DNA of 64,000 nt from Motilibacter deserti (lineage in GTDB: Bacteria > Actinomycetota > Actinomycetes > Motilibacterales > Motilibacteraceae), in NCBI RefSeq assembly GCF_011250635.1, contig NZ_JAANNP010000001.1, forward strand, positions 1 through 64,000, written 5' to 3'. The notes under the pieces are model-generated. The model ran no database searches, was not told the origin of the DNA, and worked only from the letters and a program-made list of their open reading frames with translations. Both the position numbers and the translations under genes were made by a program. Below, piece by piece: positions 1 through 9,662 of the stretch; the stretch's first letter is position 1, and every line of letters starts with the position of its first letter.

Positions 1-700
1 GCAACCCGTCGATCTCAAAGAAACCCATCCCCACCCCCAGGGTCCGAAGACCATAGGACATGAGTGACAGGGCCAAACATATGGCATCCATCCTCAAGCA
101 CGCTGTTGAGTTCTCAAGAAACGAACGCACACCCACCCAGGACCCACAAGCCCCAGCCAAGCCGCTTCCGTCCACCCGGACCAAGCCACCCACCGGCGAC
201 CCGCCCCGACCTCGCTCCGAAAGCCTACCAGACTTTCTCGGCCCCGGCTCCAGGCCAACCGGCCTTTCACCATCGTCTTTCCTTGCCCTGCGGAAGAGAC
301 TTTATCAGACCCTCCCGCCCGGCCCGACCCGGCCACTTCCGCGGCCGTTCCGGTCCTTGCAGAAGAAACTGTAGCAGCCCTTCCGCAGTGGATTCGCGCC
401 TCGCGGCCCTCATCCACCCGAGGAAACAACTCCCGCGACGGGACAATGCCCACGCGGCGCCACACCGTACCCGATGCCGGCAGCAGCCATTTCCGCAGAA
501 TGTTGTGACGGACGCTTCGCACCGGCTGAGCCGAGCAGTGGTCCCGTCGTCCCCAACCGCAGGGCCACTCGCGTGTCCACTGCCCGGCGGGGCGAGGATC
601 AACTGTAGCGGACGCGGGCCTGCTGCGCAAACCCCGGCTCTGGCCGGCGCGCGCCTCCACTCGAGGGCGTCACGACCCGCGAGACGCCCGCGTCCCGGCC
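1..700 (-). promoter_or_regulatory. Probable rRNA operon promoter/leader region (left edge)
   Basis: No convincing gene lies in this stretch; the open frames overlap one another on both strands and resemble no family. Read on the minus strand it carries TTGCGC (625-630), 17 bases, then TACAGT (602-607). Two further -10-like boxes follow, TACAGT (368-373) and TAAAGT (299-304), both followed by a similar TCTTC(T/C)GCA segment. At about 97-118 the minus strand reads TTGAGAACTCAACAGCGTGC, a motif I know from actinobacterial rRNA leaders and spacers. Repeated promoters plus this motif suggest a rrn operon transcribed leftward out of the window. No rRNA gene is visible, so this is inference. Confidence 0.45.
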
Positions 701-932
701 GGGGGTGGTCTCGAGCCGACGCCTCTGCCGACCCAGGTCTCTTCCCCCTGGGGCCGGGCCGTCCGCACGTGCCACCCGGTGGCCGCAGCATGCGCTGGGC
801 GGCGGGACGGAGCACGGCCCGTTGGCCGGGCCGCGGCGAGGGCTACCCGTCCGGACGTGACCGCAGCGGGGGGCCGAAGGGCGCGACGCCGAAGCGCCCG
901 CGTAGATACGCGTCCCCGCAGGGCCCGCCGAC

Positions 933-1066
933 TGTCAGACGCGAACCCCTCGAGCGCGCAGCTGCTCACGCCCGCCACACGTCGGACGTTGAACCACAGC
1001 GCGCGCAGCTGCTCACGCCCACCAAGCGTCAGACGTTGAACCCCAGCGCGCGCAACTGGTCGCGGC
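933..1066. repeat. Decayed 47-bp tandem repeat from sufT 3' end
   Basis: Three head-to-tail units start at 933, 980 and 1027 with an exact period of 47. The third unit is the real 3' end of sufT, encoding the last dozen or so residues. The other two lie just downstream of its stop and share roughly three quarters of their bases with their neighbours, including a common GCGCGCAGCTGCTCACGCCC block. Because 47 is not a multiple of three, the copies cannot extend the reading frame. This looks like an old tandem duplication that is losing its sequence. Confidence 0.7.
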
Positions 1067-1379
1067 CGTCGTCGGTGATCTTGTCCGGGCCCCACGGCGG
1101 CATCCAGACCCAGTTGATCCGGACGTCGTCGACCAGGCCGTGCAGCACCGACCGCGTCTGGTCCTCGATCACGTCCGTGAGCGGGCACGCGGCGGAGGTG
1201 AGCGTCATGTCGAGCACTGCCGTACGCGACCGGTCGTCCACGGTGATGCCGTAGACGAGCCCGAGGTCGACGACGTTGATGCCGAGCTCCGGGTCGACGA
1301 CGTCGCGCATGGCCTCCTCGACCTCGTCCACCGTCGCGAGGTCACCCGCGGGCTCCGGCTGGGTGAGCTGATCGGTCAT
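1029..1379 (-). CDS. sufT: Metal-sulfur cluster assembly factor (SufT / DUF59 family)
   Basis: This 116-residue cytoplasmic protein belongs to the DUF59/PaaD family that helps Fe-S cluster maturation. It shows the family hallmark: a DPELGINVVDLGLVY segment near residues 30-45, a LTSAACPL segment holding the conserved cysteine, and a WMPPWGPDKI segment toward the C-terminus. It is the last gene of the suf operon, and its ATG overlaps the sufU stop by four bases, which implies translational coupling. Its 3' end has been tandemly duplicated downstream. Family identity is clear; the exact maturation step is known only by homology. Confidence 0.93.
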   Translation of the reverse strand: MTDQLTQPEPAGDLATVDEVEEAMRDVVDPELGINVVDLGLVYGITVDDRSRTAVLDMTLTSAACPLTDVIEDQTRSVLHGLVDDVRINWVWMPPWGPDKITDDGRDQLRALGFNV

Positions 1380-1858
1380 CGCACTGCCTCCTGCTTGTCG
1401 TCCGCCCCACTAGCAACAGCGCGCGCCGTCGCGTCCTTCCACGCCATCCATCCGAGGAGGGCGCACTTCACCCGGGCCGGGTAGCGCGCGACGCCCGCGA
1501 AGGCGACGCCGTCCCCGAGCACGTCCTCGTCGCCCGCTCCCGTCCCTTGCATGAGGGCCAGGAAGGCGTCCGCCACTTGCATGCCCTCGGCCACGGAGCG
1601 GCCGGTCAGCAGCTCGGTCAGCACGGACGTCGACGCCTGGCTGATCGAGCAGCCCTCGCCCGAGTAGCTCACGTCCTCGATGACGGCCGCGTCCCCGCCG
1701 CCCGAGACACGGACCCGCAGGGTCACCTCGTCGCCGCAGGTCGGGTTGACGTGGTGGGCCTCGGTCGTGAACGGGTCGCGCAGCCCCTTGCGGCGCGGGT
1801 TGCGGTAGTGGTCGAGGATGATCTCCTGGTACAGCGCCTCGACGCTCACCCGAACCAC
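1376..1858 (-). CDS. sufU: Fe-S cluster assembly sulfur-transfer protein SufU
   Basis: SufU is the zinc-dependent sulfurtransferase that accepts persulfide sulfur from SufS and passes it to the SufBCD scaffold. The 160-residue product carries the three zinc cysteines in their usual settings, PTCGDEV, GEGCSISQ and RVKCALLGW; the aspartate after the first is also present. Its N-terminal LYQEIILDHYRNPRRKG is typical of the NifU/IscU-like fold. It overlaps sufS by 13 bases upstream and sufT by 4 downstream, so the three are very likely co-translated. Length is normal for actinobacterial SufU. Confidence 0.95.
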   Translation of the reverse strand: MVRVSVEALYQEIILDHYRNPRRKGLRDPFTTEAHHVNPTCGDEVTLRVRVSGGGDAAVIEDVSYSGEGCSISQASTSVLTELLTGRSVAEGMQVADAFLALMQGTGAGDEDVLGDGVAFAGVARYPARVKCALLGWMAWKDATARAVASGADDKQEAVR

Positions 1859-3153
1859 TCCTTGACCTTGGCCAGCCCCGCGACCAGCGCGTCCACCTCG
1901 TCCGTCGTCGAGTAGACGTAGAACGAGGCCCGCGTCGTCGCGGGCACGCCGAAGCGGTCGCAGACGGGCCGGGCACAGTGGTTGCCCACCCGGACGGCCA
2001 CACCCTGGGCGTCGAGCACCTGTCCGACGTCGTGGGAGTGGACCGGTCCGCGGGCCGTGTCCAGCACGAACGAGACCGCTCCCCCGCGGTCGACCGGCGT
2101 GGCCGGCCCGATGACTCGCAGCCCGTCGACCTCCGACAGCCGCTCGAGGGCGTACGCCGTGAGCGCCTGCTCGTGCGCGGCGACGCGCTCCATCCCGAGC
2201 CCGGTGAGGTAGTCCACGGCCGCGCCGAGGCCGACCGCCTCGGCGATCGGCGGCGTGCCTGCCTCGAACTTGTGCGGGAGGGCGGCGTACGTCGATCCCG
2301 CCATCGTGACGACGGAGATCATCTCGCCACCGCCGAGGAAGGGCGGCAGCTCCTCGAGCACCTCCCGGCGCCCCCAGAGCACGCCGATGCCGGTCGGGCC
2401 GAGCATCTTGTGCCCGGTGAACGCCACGAGGTCGACGCCGGCCTGCGCGAGCGCCGCCACGTCGTAGGGCAGCTGCGGGACCGCCTGCGAGGCGTCGACG
2501 ACGACCAGCGCGCCGGACACCGCCTTTGCGCGGGCAGCGATCTGCGCGACCGGGTTGACGGTGCCGAGGATGTTCGACACGTGCACGAGCGACACGACCT
2601 TGGTGCGCTCGGTGAGCAGCTCGTCCAGCCGGGACAGGTCGAGCCGGCCGTCGTCGGTGATGCCGATCCAGCGCAGCGTCGCGCCCGTCCGCTCGCAGAG
2701 CAGCTGCCAGGGGACGATGTTGGAGTGGTGCTCCATCTCGGTGACGAGCACCTCGTCACCGGGGCCGACGAGGTAGGGGCCGGCGCCCCAGGCCAGGACG
2801 TTGGCCACCAGGTTGAGCGCCTCGGTCGAGTTCTTGGTGAACACGACCTCCTCGCGCGCCGCGCCGAGAAAGGCGGCGACCTTGTCGCGCGCCCCCTCGT
2901 AGAGGGCGGTCGCCTCCTCGGCCAGCGCGTGCACGCCGCGGTGGACGTTGGCGTTGTGCAGCTCGTAGTAGCTGTCCATCGCCTGGAGCACCTGCCGCGG
3001 CTTCTGCGAAGTGGCCGCGCTGTCCAGGTAGACCAGCGGCTTGCCCTCGTGCACGGTGCGCGCGAGGACGGGGAAGTCCGCGCGCACGGCGGCGACGTCG
3101 AGCGGCGGCACGGAGGTCGCCGCCGCCGACGCGCTGACCGCGGAAGGCGTCAC
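1846..3153 (-). CDS. sufS: Cysteine desulfurase SufS
   Basis: SufS is a PLP-dependent enzyme that removes sulfur from L-cysteine to give alanine and an enzyme persulfide for Fe-S assembly. The 435-residue protein has the type-I aminotransferase fold with YLDSAATSQKP near the N-terminus, EMEHHSNIVPW, the PLP-lysine segment AFTGHKMLGPTG, and the catalytic cysteine in RVGNHCARP. It begins at an ATG with an alanine/serine-rich N-terminal extension before DFPVL. It overlaps the sufC stop by four bases. Typical length for the group II desulfurases paired with SufU. Confidence 0.96.
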   Translation of the reverse strand: MTPSAVSASAAATSVPPLDVAAVRADFPVLARTVHEGKPLVYLDSAATSQKPRQVLQAMDSYYELHNANVHRGVHALAEEATALYEGARDKVAAFLGAAREEVVFTKNSTEALNLVANVLAWGAGPYLVGPGDEVLVTEMEHHSNIVPWQLLCERTGATLRWIGITDDGRLDLSRLDELLTERTKVVSLVHVSNILGTVNPVAQIAARAKAVSGALVVVDASQAVPQLPYDVAALAQAGVDLVAFTGHKMLGPTGIGVLWGRREVLEELPPFLGGGEMISVVTMAGSTYAALPHKFEAGTPPIAEAVGLGAAVDYLTGLGMERVAAHEQALTAYALERLSEVDGLRVIGPATPVDRGGAVSFVLDTARGPVHSHDVGQVLDAQGVAVRVGNHCARPVCDRFGVPATTRASFYVYSTTDEVDALVAGLAKVKEWFG

Positions 3154-3911
3154 GAAGCCTTCTTCACGTACCGCTCGTAGCCCTCGGCCTCGAGCCGGTC
3201 GGCGAGCTCCTTGCCGCCCTCCTCGACGACGCGCCCCTCGACGAACACGTGGACGAAGTCCGGCTGGATGTAGCGCAGGATGCGCGTGTAGTGGGTGATG
3301 AGCAGGACGCCCGTCTCCCCGGTCGCGCGGACGCGGTTGACGCCCTCGCTGACGACCTTGAGCGCGTCGATGTCGAGCCCCGAGTCGGTCTCGTCGAGGA
3401 CCGCCATCTTCGGCTTGAGCAGCTCGAGCTGGAGGATCTCGTGGCGCTTCTTCTCGCCGCCGGAGAACCCCTCGTTGACGTTGCGCTCGGCGAAGGCCGG
3501 GTCGATGCCGAGCCGGTCCATCGCCTCGCGGACCTCCTTGACCCAGGTGCGCAGCGACGGCGCCTGGCCGCGGACCGCGGTCGCCGCGGTCCGCAGGAAG
3601 TTCGAGACGGAGACGCCCGGGACCTCGACGGGGTACTGCATGGCGAGGAAGAGCCCGGCCCGCGCGCGCTCGTCGACGCTCATCGCGAGGACGTCCTCGC
3701 CGTCGAGCGTGACCGTGCCGCCGGTGACGGTGTACTTCGGGTGGCCGGCGATGGAGTAGGCCAGCGTCGACTTGCCGGAGCCGTTCGGCCCCATGATCGC
3801 GTGCGTCTCGCCGGAGCGGATCGTGAGGTCGACCCCGCGCAGGATCTGCTTGGCGCCCGTCTCGCCGGTGTCGACGGTGACGTGGAGGTCGCGGACCTCG
3901 AGCGTGGACAT
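3150..3911 (-). CDS. sufC: Fe-S cluster assembly ATPase SufC
   Basis: SufC is the soluble ABC-type ATPase of the SufBCD scaffold. The 253-residue protein has the Walker A segment GPNGSGKST, the signature region NEGFSGGEKKR, and Walker B MAVLDETDSGLD, all with the SufC-specific spelling. Start is the ATG at 3911, 13 bases downstream of the Rieske ferredoxin stop. It sits in the middle of the suf operon and is coupled to sufS by overlap. No transmembrane partner is needed or present. Confidence 0.96.
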   Translation of the reverse strand: MSTLEVRDLHVTVDTGETGAKQILRGVDLTIRSGETHAIMGPNGSGKSTLAYSIAGHPKYTVTGGTVTLDGEDVLAMSVDERARAGLFLAMQYPVEVPGVSVSNFLRTAATAVRGQAPSLRTWVKEVREAMDRLGIDPAFAERNVNEGFSGGEKKRHEILQLELLKPKMAVLDETDSGLDIDALKVVSEGVNRVRATGETGVLLITHYTRILRYIQPDFVHVFVEGRVVEEGGKELADRLEAEGYERYVKKAS

Positions 3912-3924
3912 CTGGAAAGGCTCC

Positions 3925-4251
3925 TCAGCTGGCTTCGTTGAGCGCGACGTCGACGGAGACGAGCACGTCGTCGCCGTCGAGAGTCACGGGGTAGACGGGG
4001 ACGGGCTTCGTCGCGGGCAGGCCGGACGGCTCGCCGGTGCGCAGGTCGAACATCGACCCGTGCAGCCAGCACTCGATCCGGCAGTCCTCGACCTCACCCT
4101 GCGAGAGCGGCACGTTGGCGTGGCTGCACGTGTCGGAGATGGCGAACACGCCCTCCTCCGTCCGGACCAGCGCCACGGCGACGTCGTCGACCACGAACCG
4201 CTTCGGCTCGTCGATCTCCAGGTCGCTCAAGGCGCAGACCCGCGAGCTCAT
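3925..4251 (-). CDS. Non-heme (Rieske-type) ferredoxin of the suf operon
   Basis: This 108-residue protein is a bacterial Rieske ferredoxin, a small [2Fe-2S] electron carrier. The two cluster-binding motifs are visible: CSHANVPL (C-x-H) around residue 42 and CWLHGSMFD (C-x2-H) around residue 61. The ATG at 4251 overlaps the sufD stop in an ATGA. A gene of this kind between sufD and sufC is a recurring actinobacterial arrangement. Whether it serves in Fe-S assembly or is just a client is not known to me. Confidence 0.92.
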   Translation of the reverse strand: MSSRVCALSDLEIDEPKRFVVDDVAVALVRTEEGVFAISDTCSHANVPLSQGEVEDCRIECWLHGSMFDLRTGEPSGLPATKPVPVYPVTLDGDDVLVSVDVALNEAS

Positions 4252-5533
4252 GCTTCCTGCTCCTCGGCGGCAGGGGCGTACGCGGACGCCAGCTCGGCCT
4301 CGATCGAGCCGAGCAGGCGCTCCTGCAGCTCGGGGACGCGCACGCGCTGCACGAGCTCGGCGAAGAAGCCGAGCACGACCAGGCGACGGGCCTCGATCTC
4401 CGGGATGCCGCGGGCCTGCAGGTAGAAGAGCTGCTCGTCGTCGAAGCGGCCGGTGGCGCTGGCGTGGCCGGCGCCCTCGATCTCGCCGGTCTCGATCTCG
4501 AGGTTCGGCACGGAGTCGGCCCGCGCGCCGTCGGTGAGGACGAGGTTGCGGTTGAGCTCGTACGTGTCGGTGCCCTCGGCCGCCGCGCGGATCAGCACGT
4601 CGCCGACCCAGACGGTATGCGCCGCGTCGCCCTGCAGCGCGCCCTTGTAGAGGACGTTGCTGCGGCAGTTCGGCACGGCGTGGTCGACGAAGAGCCGGTG
4701 CTCCTGGTGCTGGCCCGCGTCGGCGAAGTAGAGGCCGAGCAGCTCGACGTCGCCGCCGGGCGCGTCGAAGGCGACCTGCGGGGTGACGCGGACGACGTCG
4801 CCGCCGAGCGTGACGACCAGGTGCTTCAGCGTCGCGTCGCGGCCGAGCCGGATGCTGTGCTGGGTCAGGTGCACCGCGTCGTCGTCCCAGTCCTGGACCG
4901 TGACGAGCGTGAGCTGCGCGCTGTCGCTGACGAGCACCTCGAGCCCCGCGGCGTAGGCCCCCGTCCCCCGGTGGTCGAGGACGACGGTCGCCTGGGCGAA
5001 CGGCCCGAGCTCGACCAGGGTGTGGCCGAACGCGGTGCCGCCCTGCCCGTGCACGGTGAGGTAGGTCGGGCGCGAGGCGACCGCCTCGGCCGGGAACGAG
5101 ACGACCGTGGCCTGCTCGAAGCCCGCCCACGCCCGCGCGGCGACCCGGTCGCCGGGCTTGCCGGCGCGGCCGAGGCGCTCGTCGCCACGGCCCACGACCT
5201 CGACACGCGCCTCGGGGGCGGCGTCGACCTCGACCTTGGCCTCGCTGTCGGCCGGCGCATCGCCCTGCAGCCCGCGCAGGCGGTCCAGCGGTGTGAAGCG
5301 CCAGTCCTCCTCGCGGCCGGTGAGCGTGCCGAAGTCGTCCGGGTCGAACGACGCGGGCCGGTCAGCCCGGTTGCGGTCGTCGATCGCGATCGCGCCACCG
5401 CCGTGCGAGTGCTCCTTGACGGCCACCCCGGAGACGGGGGCCGCCCCCTCCTCCGGGCGCAGGATCGCGGCCGCCGCCGCGCTCGTCTGGAGCGACTCCT
5501 CCAGGGCCGGAGAGACGTTGGTGTTCGAGTCGG

Positions 5534-5537
<4 letters not shown>
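4248..5537 (-). CDS. sufD: Fe-S cluster assembly scaffold protein SufD
   Basis: SufD pairs with SufB in the SufBC2D complex on which clusters are built. The 429-residue protein has a variable, glycine/alanine-rich N-terminus and the conserved right-handed beta-helix core, including [33 protein letters not shown] and [14 protein letters not shown]. The last segment marks SufB/SufD C-termini. Its start overlaps the sufB stop by four bases and its stop overlaps the ferredoxin start, so three consecutive genes are coupled. SufD lacks the cluster-ligand cysteines of SufB, as expected. Confidence 0.95.
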
Positions 5538-6942
<1,405 letters not shown>

Positions 6943-6946
<4 letters not shown>

Positions 6947-7731
6947 CGGGACGTCCCTCCTGACGGAGCGGTGGTGCGTGATGCTGCTTCTGACTGCGGG
7001 CGCCCACGGTGGTGGGAGCCGGGGCTGGAGCTGCTGACGTGCGTCGTGCAGACGTGCTCACCGTGGGCGAGCGTGGAGAGCCGGCGCGCGGGGGCGCCGA
7101 CCAGGCGGGCGAAGGACTCGGCCTCGGCGTCGCAGAGCTGGGGGAACTGCGCGGCGACGCTCTGCACCGGGCAGTGGCCCTGGCAGAGCTGGGCGCCCCC
7201 GGCGGGCCCGGAGTGGACGCTGGCGGCGTAGCCGTCCGCCGACAGCGCGTCGGCCAGCGCCCGCAGCCGTTCCTCGGCGGAGGGCCCGGCCGCCTCGACC
7301 GCGGAAGAGTAGCGGGACTCGATCTCCGCGGCACGCGAACGCGCGAACGCCTCGACGGCCTGCTCGCCGCCCGTCGCGCCGAGGAAGCGCAGCGCCGACG
7401 CGGCCAGGTCGTCGTAGGCCGTCGTCATCGCGGCGTGCCCGCTCGTCGTGAGCGCGAACTCCTTCGCCGGCCGACCGCGCCGCCGCGGCCCGGCGACGCG
7501 CTGCTCGCGGGCCTCGACACGGCCGCTGTCCACGAGGGCGTCGAGGTGGCGCCGGACCGCCGTGGGCGTCAGCCCCAGCTGGTCGGCGAGCGCGACGGCC
7601 GTGGTCGGCCCGCCCTCGAGGATCGCCCTGGCCACCCGGTCGCGGGTGCGCGAGTCCGGCCCCTGGTGCCCCGCAGCGAGCTGCTGCTGCACAGGGGCAG
7701 GGCTCTCCGGAGTATCGGCCACGCTTTGCAC
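6943..7731 (-). CDS. sufR: Fe-S-sensing transcriptional repressor SufR
   Basis: SufR represses the suf operon when its own Fe-S cluster is present. The 262-residue protein has an N-terminal winged helix at about residues 28-95, with recognition helix [19 protein letters not shown]-terminal cysteine set (Cys183, Cys187, Cys200, Cys228) is suited to bind the cluster. The GTG start at 7731 lies inside a SufR-type operator, predicting autorepression. It heads the operon and is coupled to sufB by an ATGA overlap. The last ~30 residues are low-complexity and variable. Confidence 0.92.
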
Positions 7732-7742
7732 AACACAAGTGT
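7728..7742 (-). promoter_or_regulatory. Putative SufR operator overlapping the sufR start
   Basis: On the minus strand the bases read ACACT-TGTGT-TGTGC and the GTG start of sufR lies inside the second half-site. This matches the ACACT-N5-TGTGA form known for mycobacterial SufR apart from the last base. A repressor bound here would block both polymerase and ribosome at the head of the suf operon. Inferred from motif and position. Confidence 0.6.
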
Positions 7743-7843
7743 GGCGTAAATCCCTTCCCGGTGCCGACTCCGCGACCGGTGGCCCTCGTCACGGAAGGCT
7801 GCCCTAACCGGTGCTCCGATCGCTCCGCACCCGTACCGGCACC

Positions 7844-7849
7844 TAACAT
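7844..7849 (+). promoter_or_regulatory. -10 element (TAACAT) of a probable leaderless promoter
   Basis: TAACAT ends seven bases before the GTG start at 7857, so the predicted transcription start coincides with the start codon and no ribosome-binding site is needed. This geometry recurs at several other genes here and supports the start choice. Confidence 0.5.
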
Positions 7850-7856
7850 CTGATGC

Positions 7857-8798
7857 GTGCACTCCCCCGCCGCCGTCGAGGTCACCGACCTCGTCAAGGC
7901 GTACGGCGTCAAGGGGAGGGGCCAGGTGCGCGCCGTCGACGGGCTCAGCCTGCGCGTCGAGCCCGCGTCCGTGACCGCGGTGCTGGGGCCCAACGGCGCC
8001 GGCAAGACGACGACGATCGAGACCTGCGAGGGCTACCGGCGCCCGGACTCCGGGCGGGTCCGCGTGCTCGGGCTCGACCCGGTGCGCGAAGCCCGCGCAC
8101 TGCGGCCCCGGGTGGGGGTCATGCTGCAGGGCGGCGGAGTGCCGAACGCCGTGCGCCCGCTCGAGGTCCTGCGCCACGCGGCCGCGCTGCACGCCCACCC
8201 CATCGCCCCCGAGCTGCTCGTCGAGCGCCTCGGCCTCGGCCCTTCGCTGGGTACGCCCTACCGGCGGCTCTCGGGCGGCCAGCAGCAGCGCCTCGCGCTC
8301 GCGCTCGCGGTCATCGGGCGCCCCGAGCTGGTGTTCCTCGACGAGCCCACCGCGGGCCTGGACCCGCAGGCGCGGCACGCGACGTGGGACCTGGTCAACG
8401 ACCTGCGCGCCGCCGGGGTGACGGTCGTGCTCACGACCCACCTGCTCGACGAGGCCGAGCGGCTGGCCGACATGGTCTACGTCATCGACGCCGGACGCGT
8501 CGTCGCCGCGGGCACCCCCGCCGAGCTGACGGCCAAGGGCCCGGAGGAGGCGCTGACCTTCGACGCGCGGCCCGGCCTCGAGCTCTCCGAGCTGCTGCTC
8601 GCGCTGCCCGAGGGCACGACGGCCGCCGAGGCGCTGCCCGGCCGCTACCGGGTGGCGGGCCCGATGACCCCGCAGACGCTCGCGACCGTCACGGCGTGGT
8701 GCGCGGCGCACGGAGTGATGCCGGAGGGTCTGACGGTGGGACGCCGCACACTGGAGGACGTGTTCCTCGACGTGACCGGCAGGGAGCTGCGCGCGTGA
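7857..8798 (+). CDS. ABC transporter ATP-binding protein (ABC-2 exporter type)
   Basis: This 313-residue ATPase powers the membrane permease encoded directly downstream. It shows Walker A GPNGAGKTTT (residues 44-53), signature LSGGQQQR (138-145), Walker B LVFLDEPTAGLDP (158-170) and the H-loop TTHLLDEAE. A C-terminal domain of about 90 residues after the nucleotide-binding domain is typical of drug/polyketide-type ABC-2 exporters. The substrate is not evident. The GTG start has no leader, and the stop overlaps the permease start (GTGA). Position between suf and ctaA is common in actinobacteria, so a housekeeping export role is plausible. Confidence 0.9.
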   Translation: MHSPAAVEVTDLVKAYGVKGRGQVRAVDGLSLRVEPASVTAVLGPNGAGKTTTIETCEGYRRPDSGRVRVLGLDPVREARALRPRVGVMLQGGGVPNAVRPLEVLRHAAALHAHPIAPELLVERLGLGPSLGTPYRRLSGGQQQRLALALAVIGRPELVFLDEPTAGLDPQARHATWDLVNDLRAAGVTVVLTTHLLDEAERLADMVYVIDAGRVVAAGTPAELTAKGPEEALTFDARPGLELSELLLALPEGTTAAEALPGRYRVAGPMTPQTLATVTAWCAAHGVMPEGLTVGRRTLEDVFLDVTGRELRA

Positions 8799-9604
8799 CG
8801 GCCGTCCCCTCGGCGGCGACGGCGCCGCTGACCGACGCGGCGGCGGCGTTCACGCCCCGGCCGGGGGCCGCTCCGGCTCACCGGATGGTGCTGGCCCAGG
8901 CCGCCTTCGAGCTCAAGATGGTGCTGCGCAACGGCGAGCAGCTGCTCCTCACGCTGGTCATCCCGGCGCTCCTGCTGGTCGTCGGCGCGACCGTCGACGT
9001 GGTTGACGTCGACGCAGGGACGCGGCGCATCGACGCCGTCACCCCCGGCGTGCTGGCCCTCGCCGTGATGTCCATCGCGTTCACCGGACAGGCGATCGCG
9101 ACCGGGTTCGAGCGCCGCTACGCCGTCCTCAAGCGGCTCGGGTCCACGCCGCTGCCGCGCTGGGGCCTGCTGGCGGCCAAGGCGCTCGCCGTGCTCGCGG
9201 TCGAGGCGATCCAGGTCGCCCTGCTCGGCGGCACGGCATTGCTGCTCGGCTGGCACCCGCACGGCAGCCCGCTCGCGGTCGTGGCCCTGCTGGCCGCGGC
9301 GTCGGCGGCGTTCACCGCGCTGGCCCTGCTCATGGCGGGGACGCTGCGCGCCGAGGCGACCCTCGCCGGCGCCAACCTGGTGTGGGTCCTGCTCCTGCTC
9401 TCCGGCGGCGTGGTGGTCCCGTTGTCGGACTACCCCGCAGGCGCCGCGCGGGTCTTCGAGCTGCTCCCGCTCGCGGCCCTGTCCGAGGGGCTGCGGGCGG
9501 TCCTGGAGCACGGGGCGGCCCTGCCCGCCAAGGACCTTCTCGTGCTGCTCGCCTGGGCAGCAGGCGCGGGAGCCCTCGCCGCCCGGTTCTTCCGCTGGGA
9601 GTGA
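8795..9604 (+). CDS. ABC-2 type transporter permease
   Basis: This 269-residue integral membrane protein is the permease partner of the preceding ATPase, coupled by a GTGA overlap. A short cytoplasmic N-terminus (to about residue 45) is followed by about six hydrophobic spans, including LLLTLVIPALLLVVGATV and the C-terminal LLVLLAWAAGAGALAARFF. GFERRYAVLKRLGSTPLPR in the middle is characteristic of ABC-2 permeases. Substrate unknown; no accessory protein is encoded nearby. Confidence 0.88.
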   Translation: MTAVPSAATAPLTDAAAAFTPRPGAAPAHRMVLAQAAFELKMVLRNGEQLLLTLVIPALLLVVGATVDVVDVDAGTRRIDAVTPGVLALAVMSIAFTGQAIATGFERRYAVLKRLGSTPLPRWGLLAAKALAVLAVEAIQVALLGGTALLLGWHPHGSPLAVVALLAAASAAFTALALLMAGTLRAEATLAGANLVWVLLLLSGGVVVPLSDYPAGAARVFELLPLAALSEGLRAVLEHGAALPAKDLLVLLAWAAGAGALAARFFRWE

Positions 9605-9662
9605 TCCTCCCGACGCCGCCGCGCGCTGCTGGGGCCGCTCGCCGCGCCTTACCCTGGTGCAC

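Noticed and set aside
94-815. Two minus-strand frames (94-660 and 267-815)
   Set aside because: They overlap each other in different frames, start from unconvincing codons and contain promoter-like boxes; no domain is recognisable.
64-1254. Long open frame of 396 codons on the plus strand
   Set aside because: Runs through the sufT 3' end antisense and the probable rrn leader; Arg/Pro/Ser-rich composition typical of a shadow frame in GC-rich DNA, with no family resemblance.
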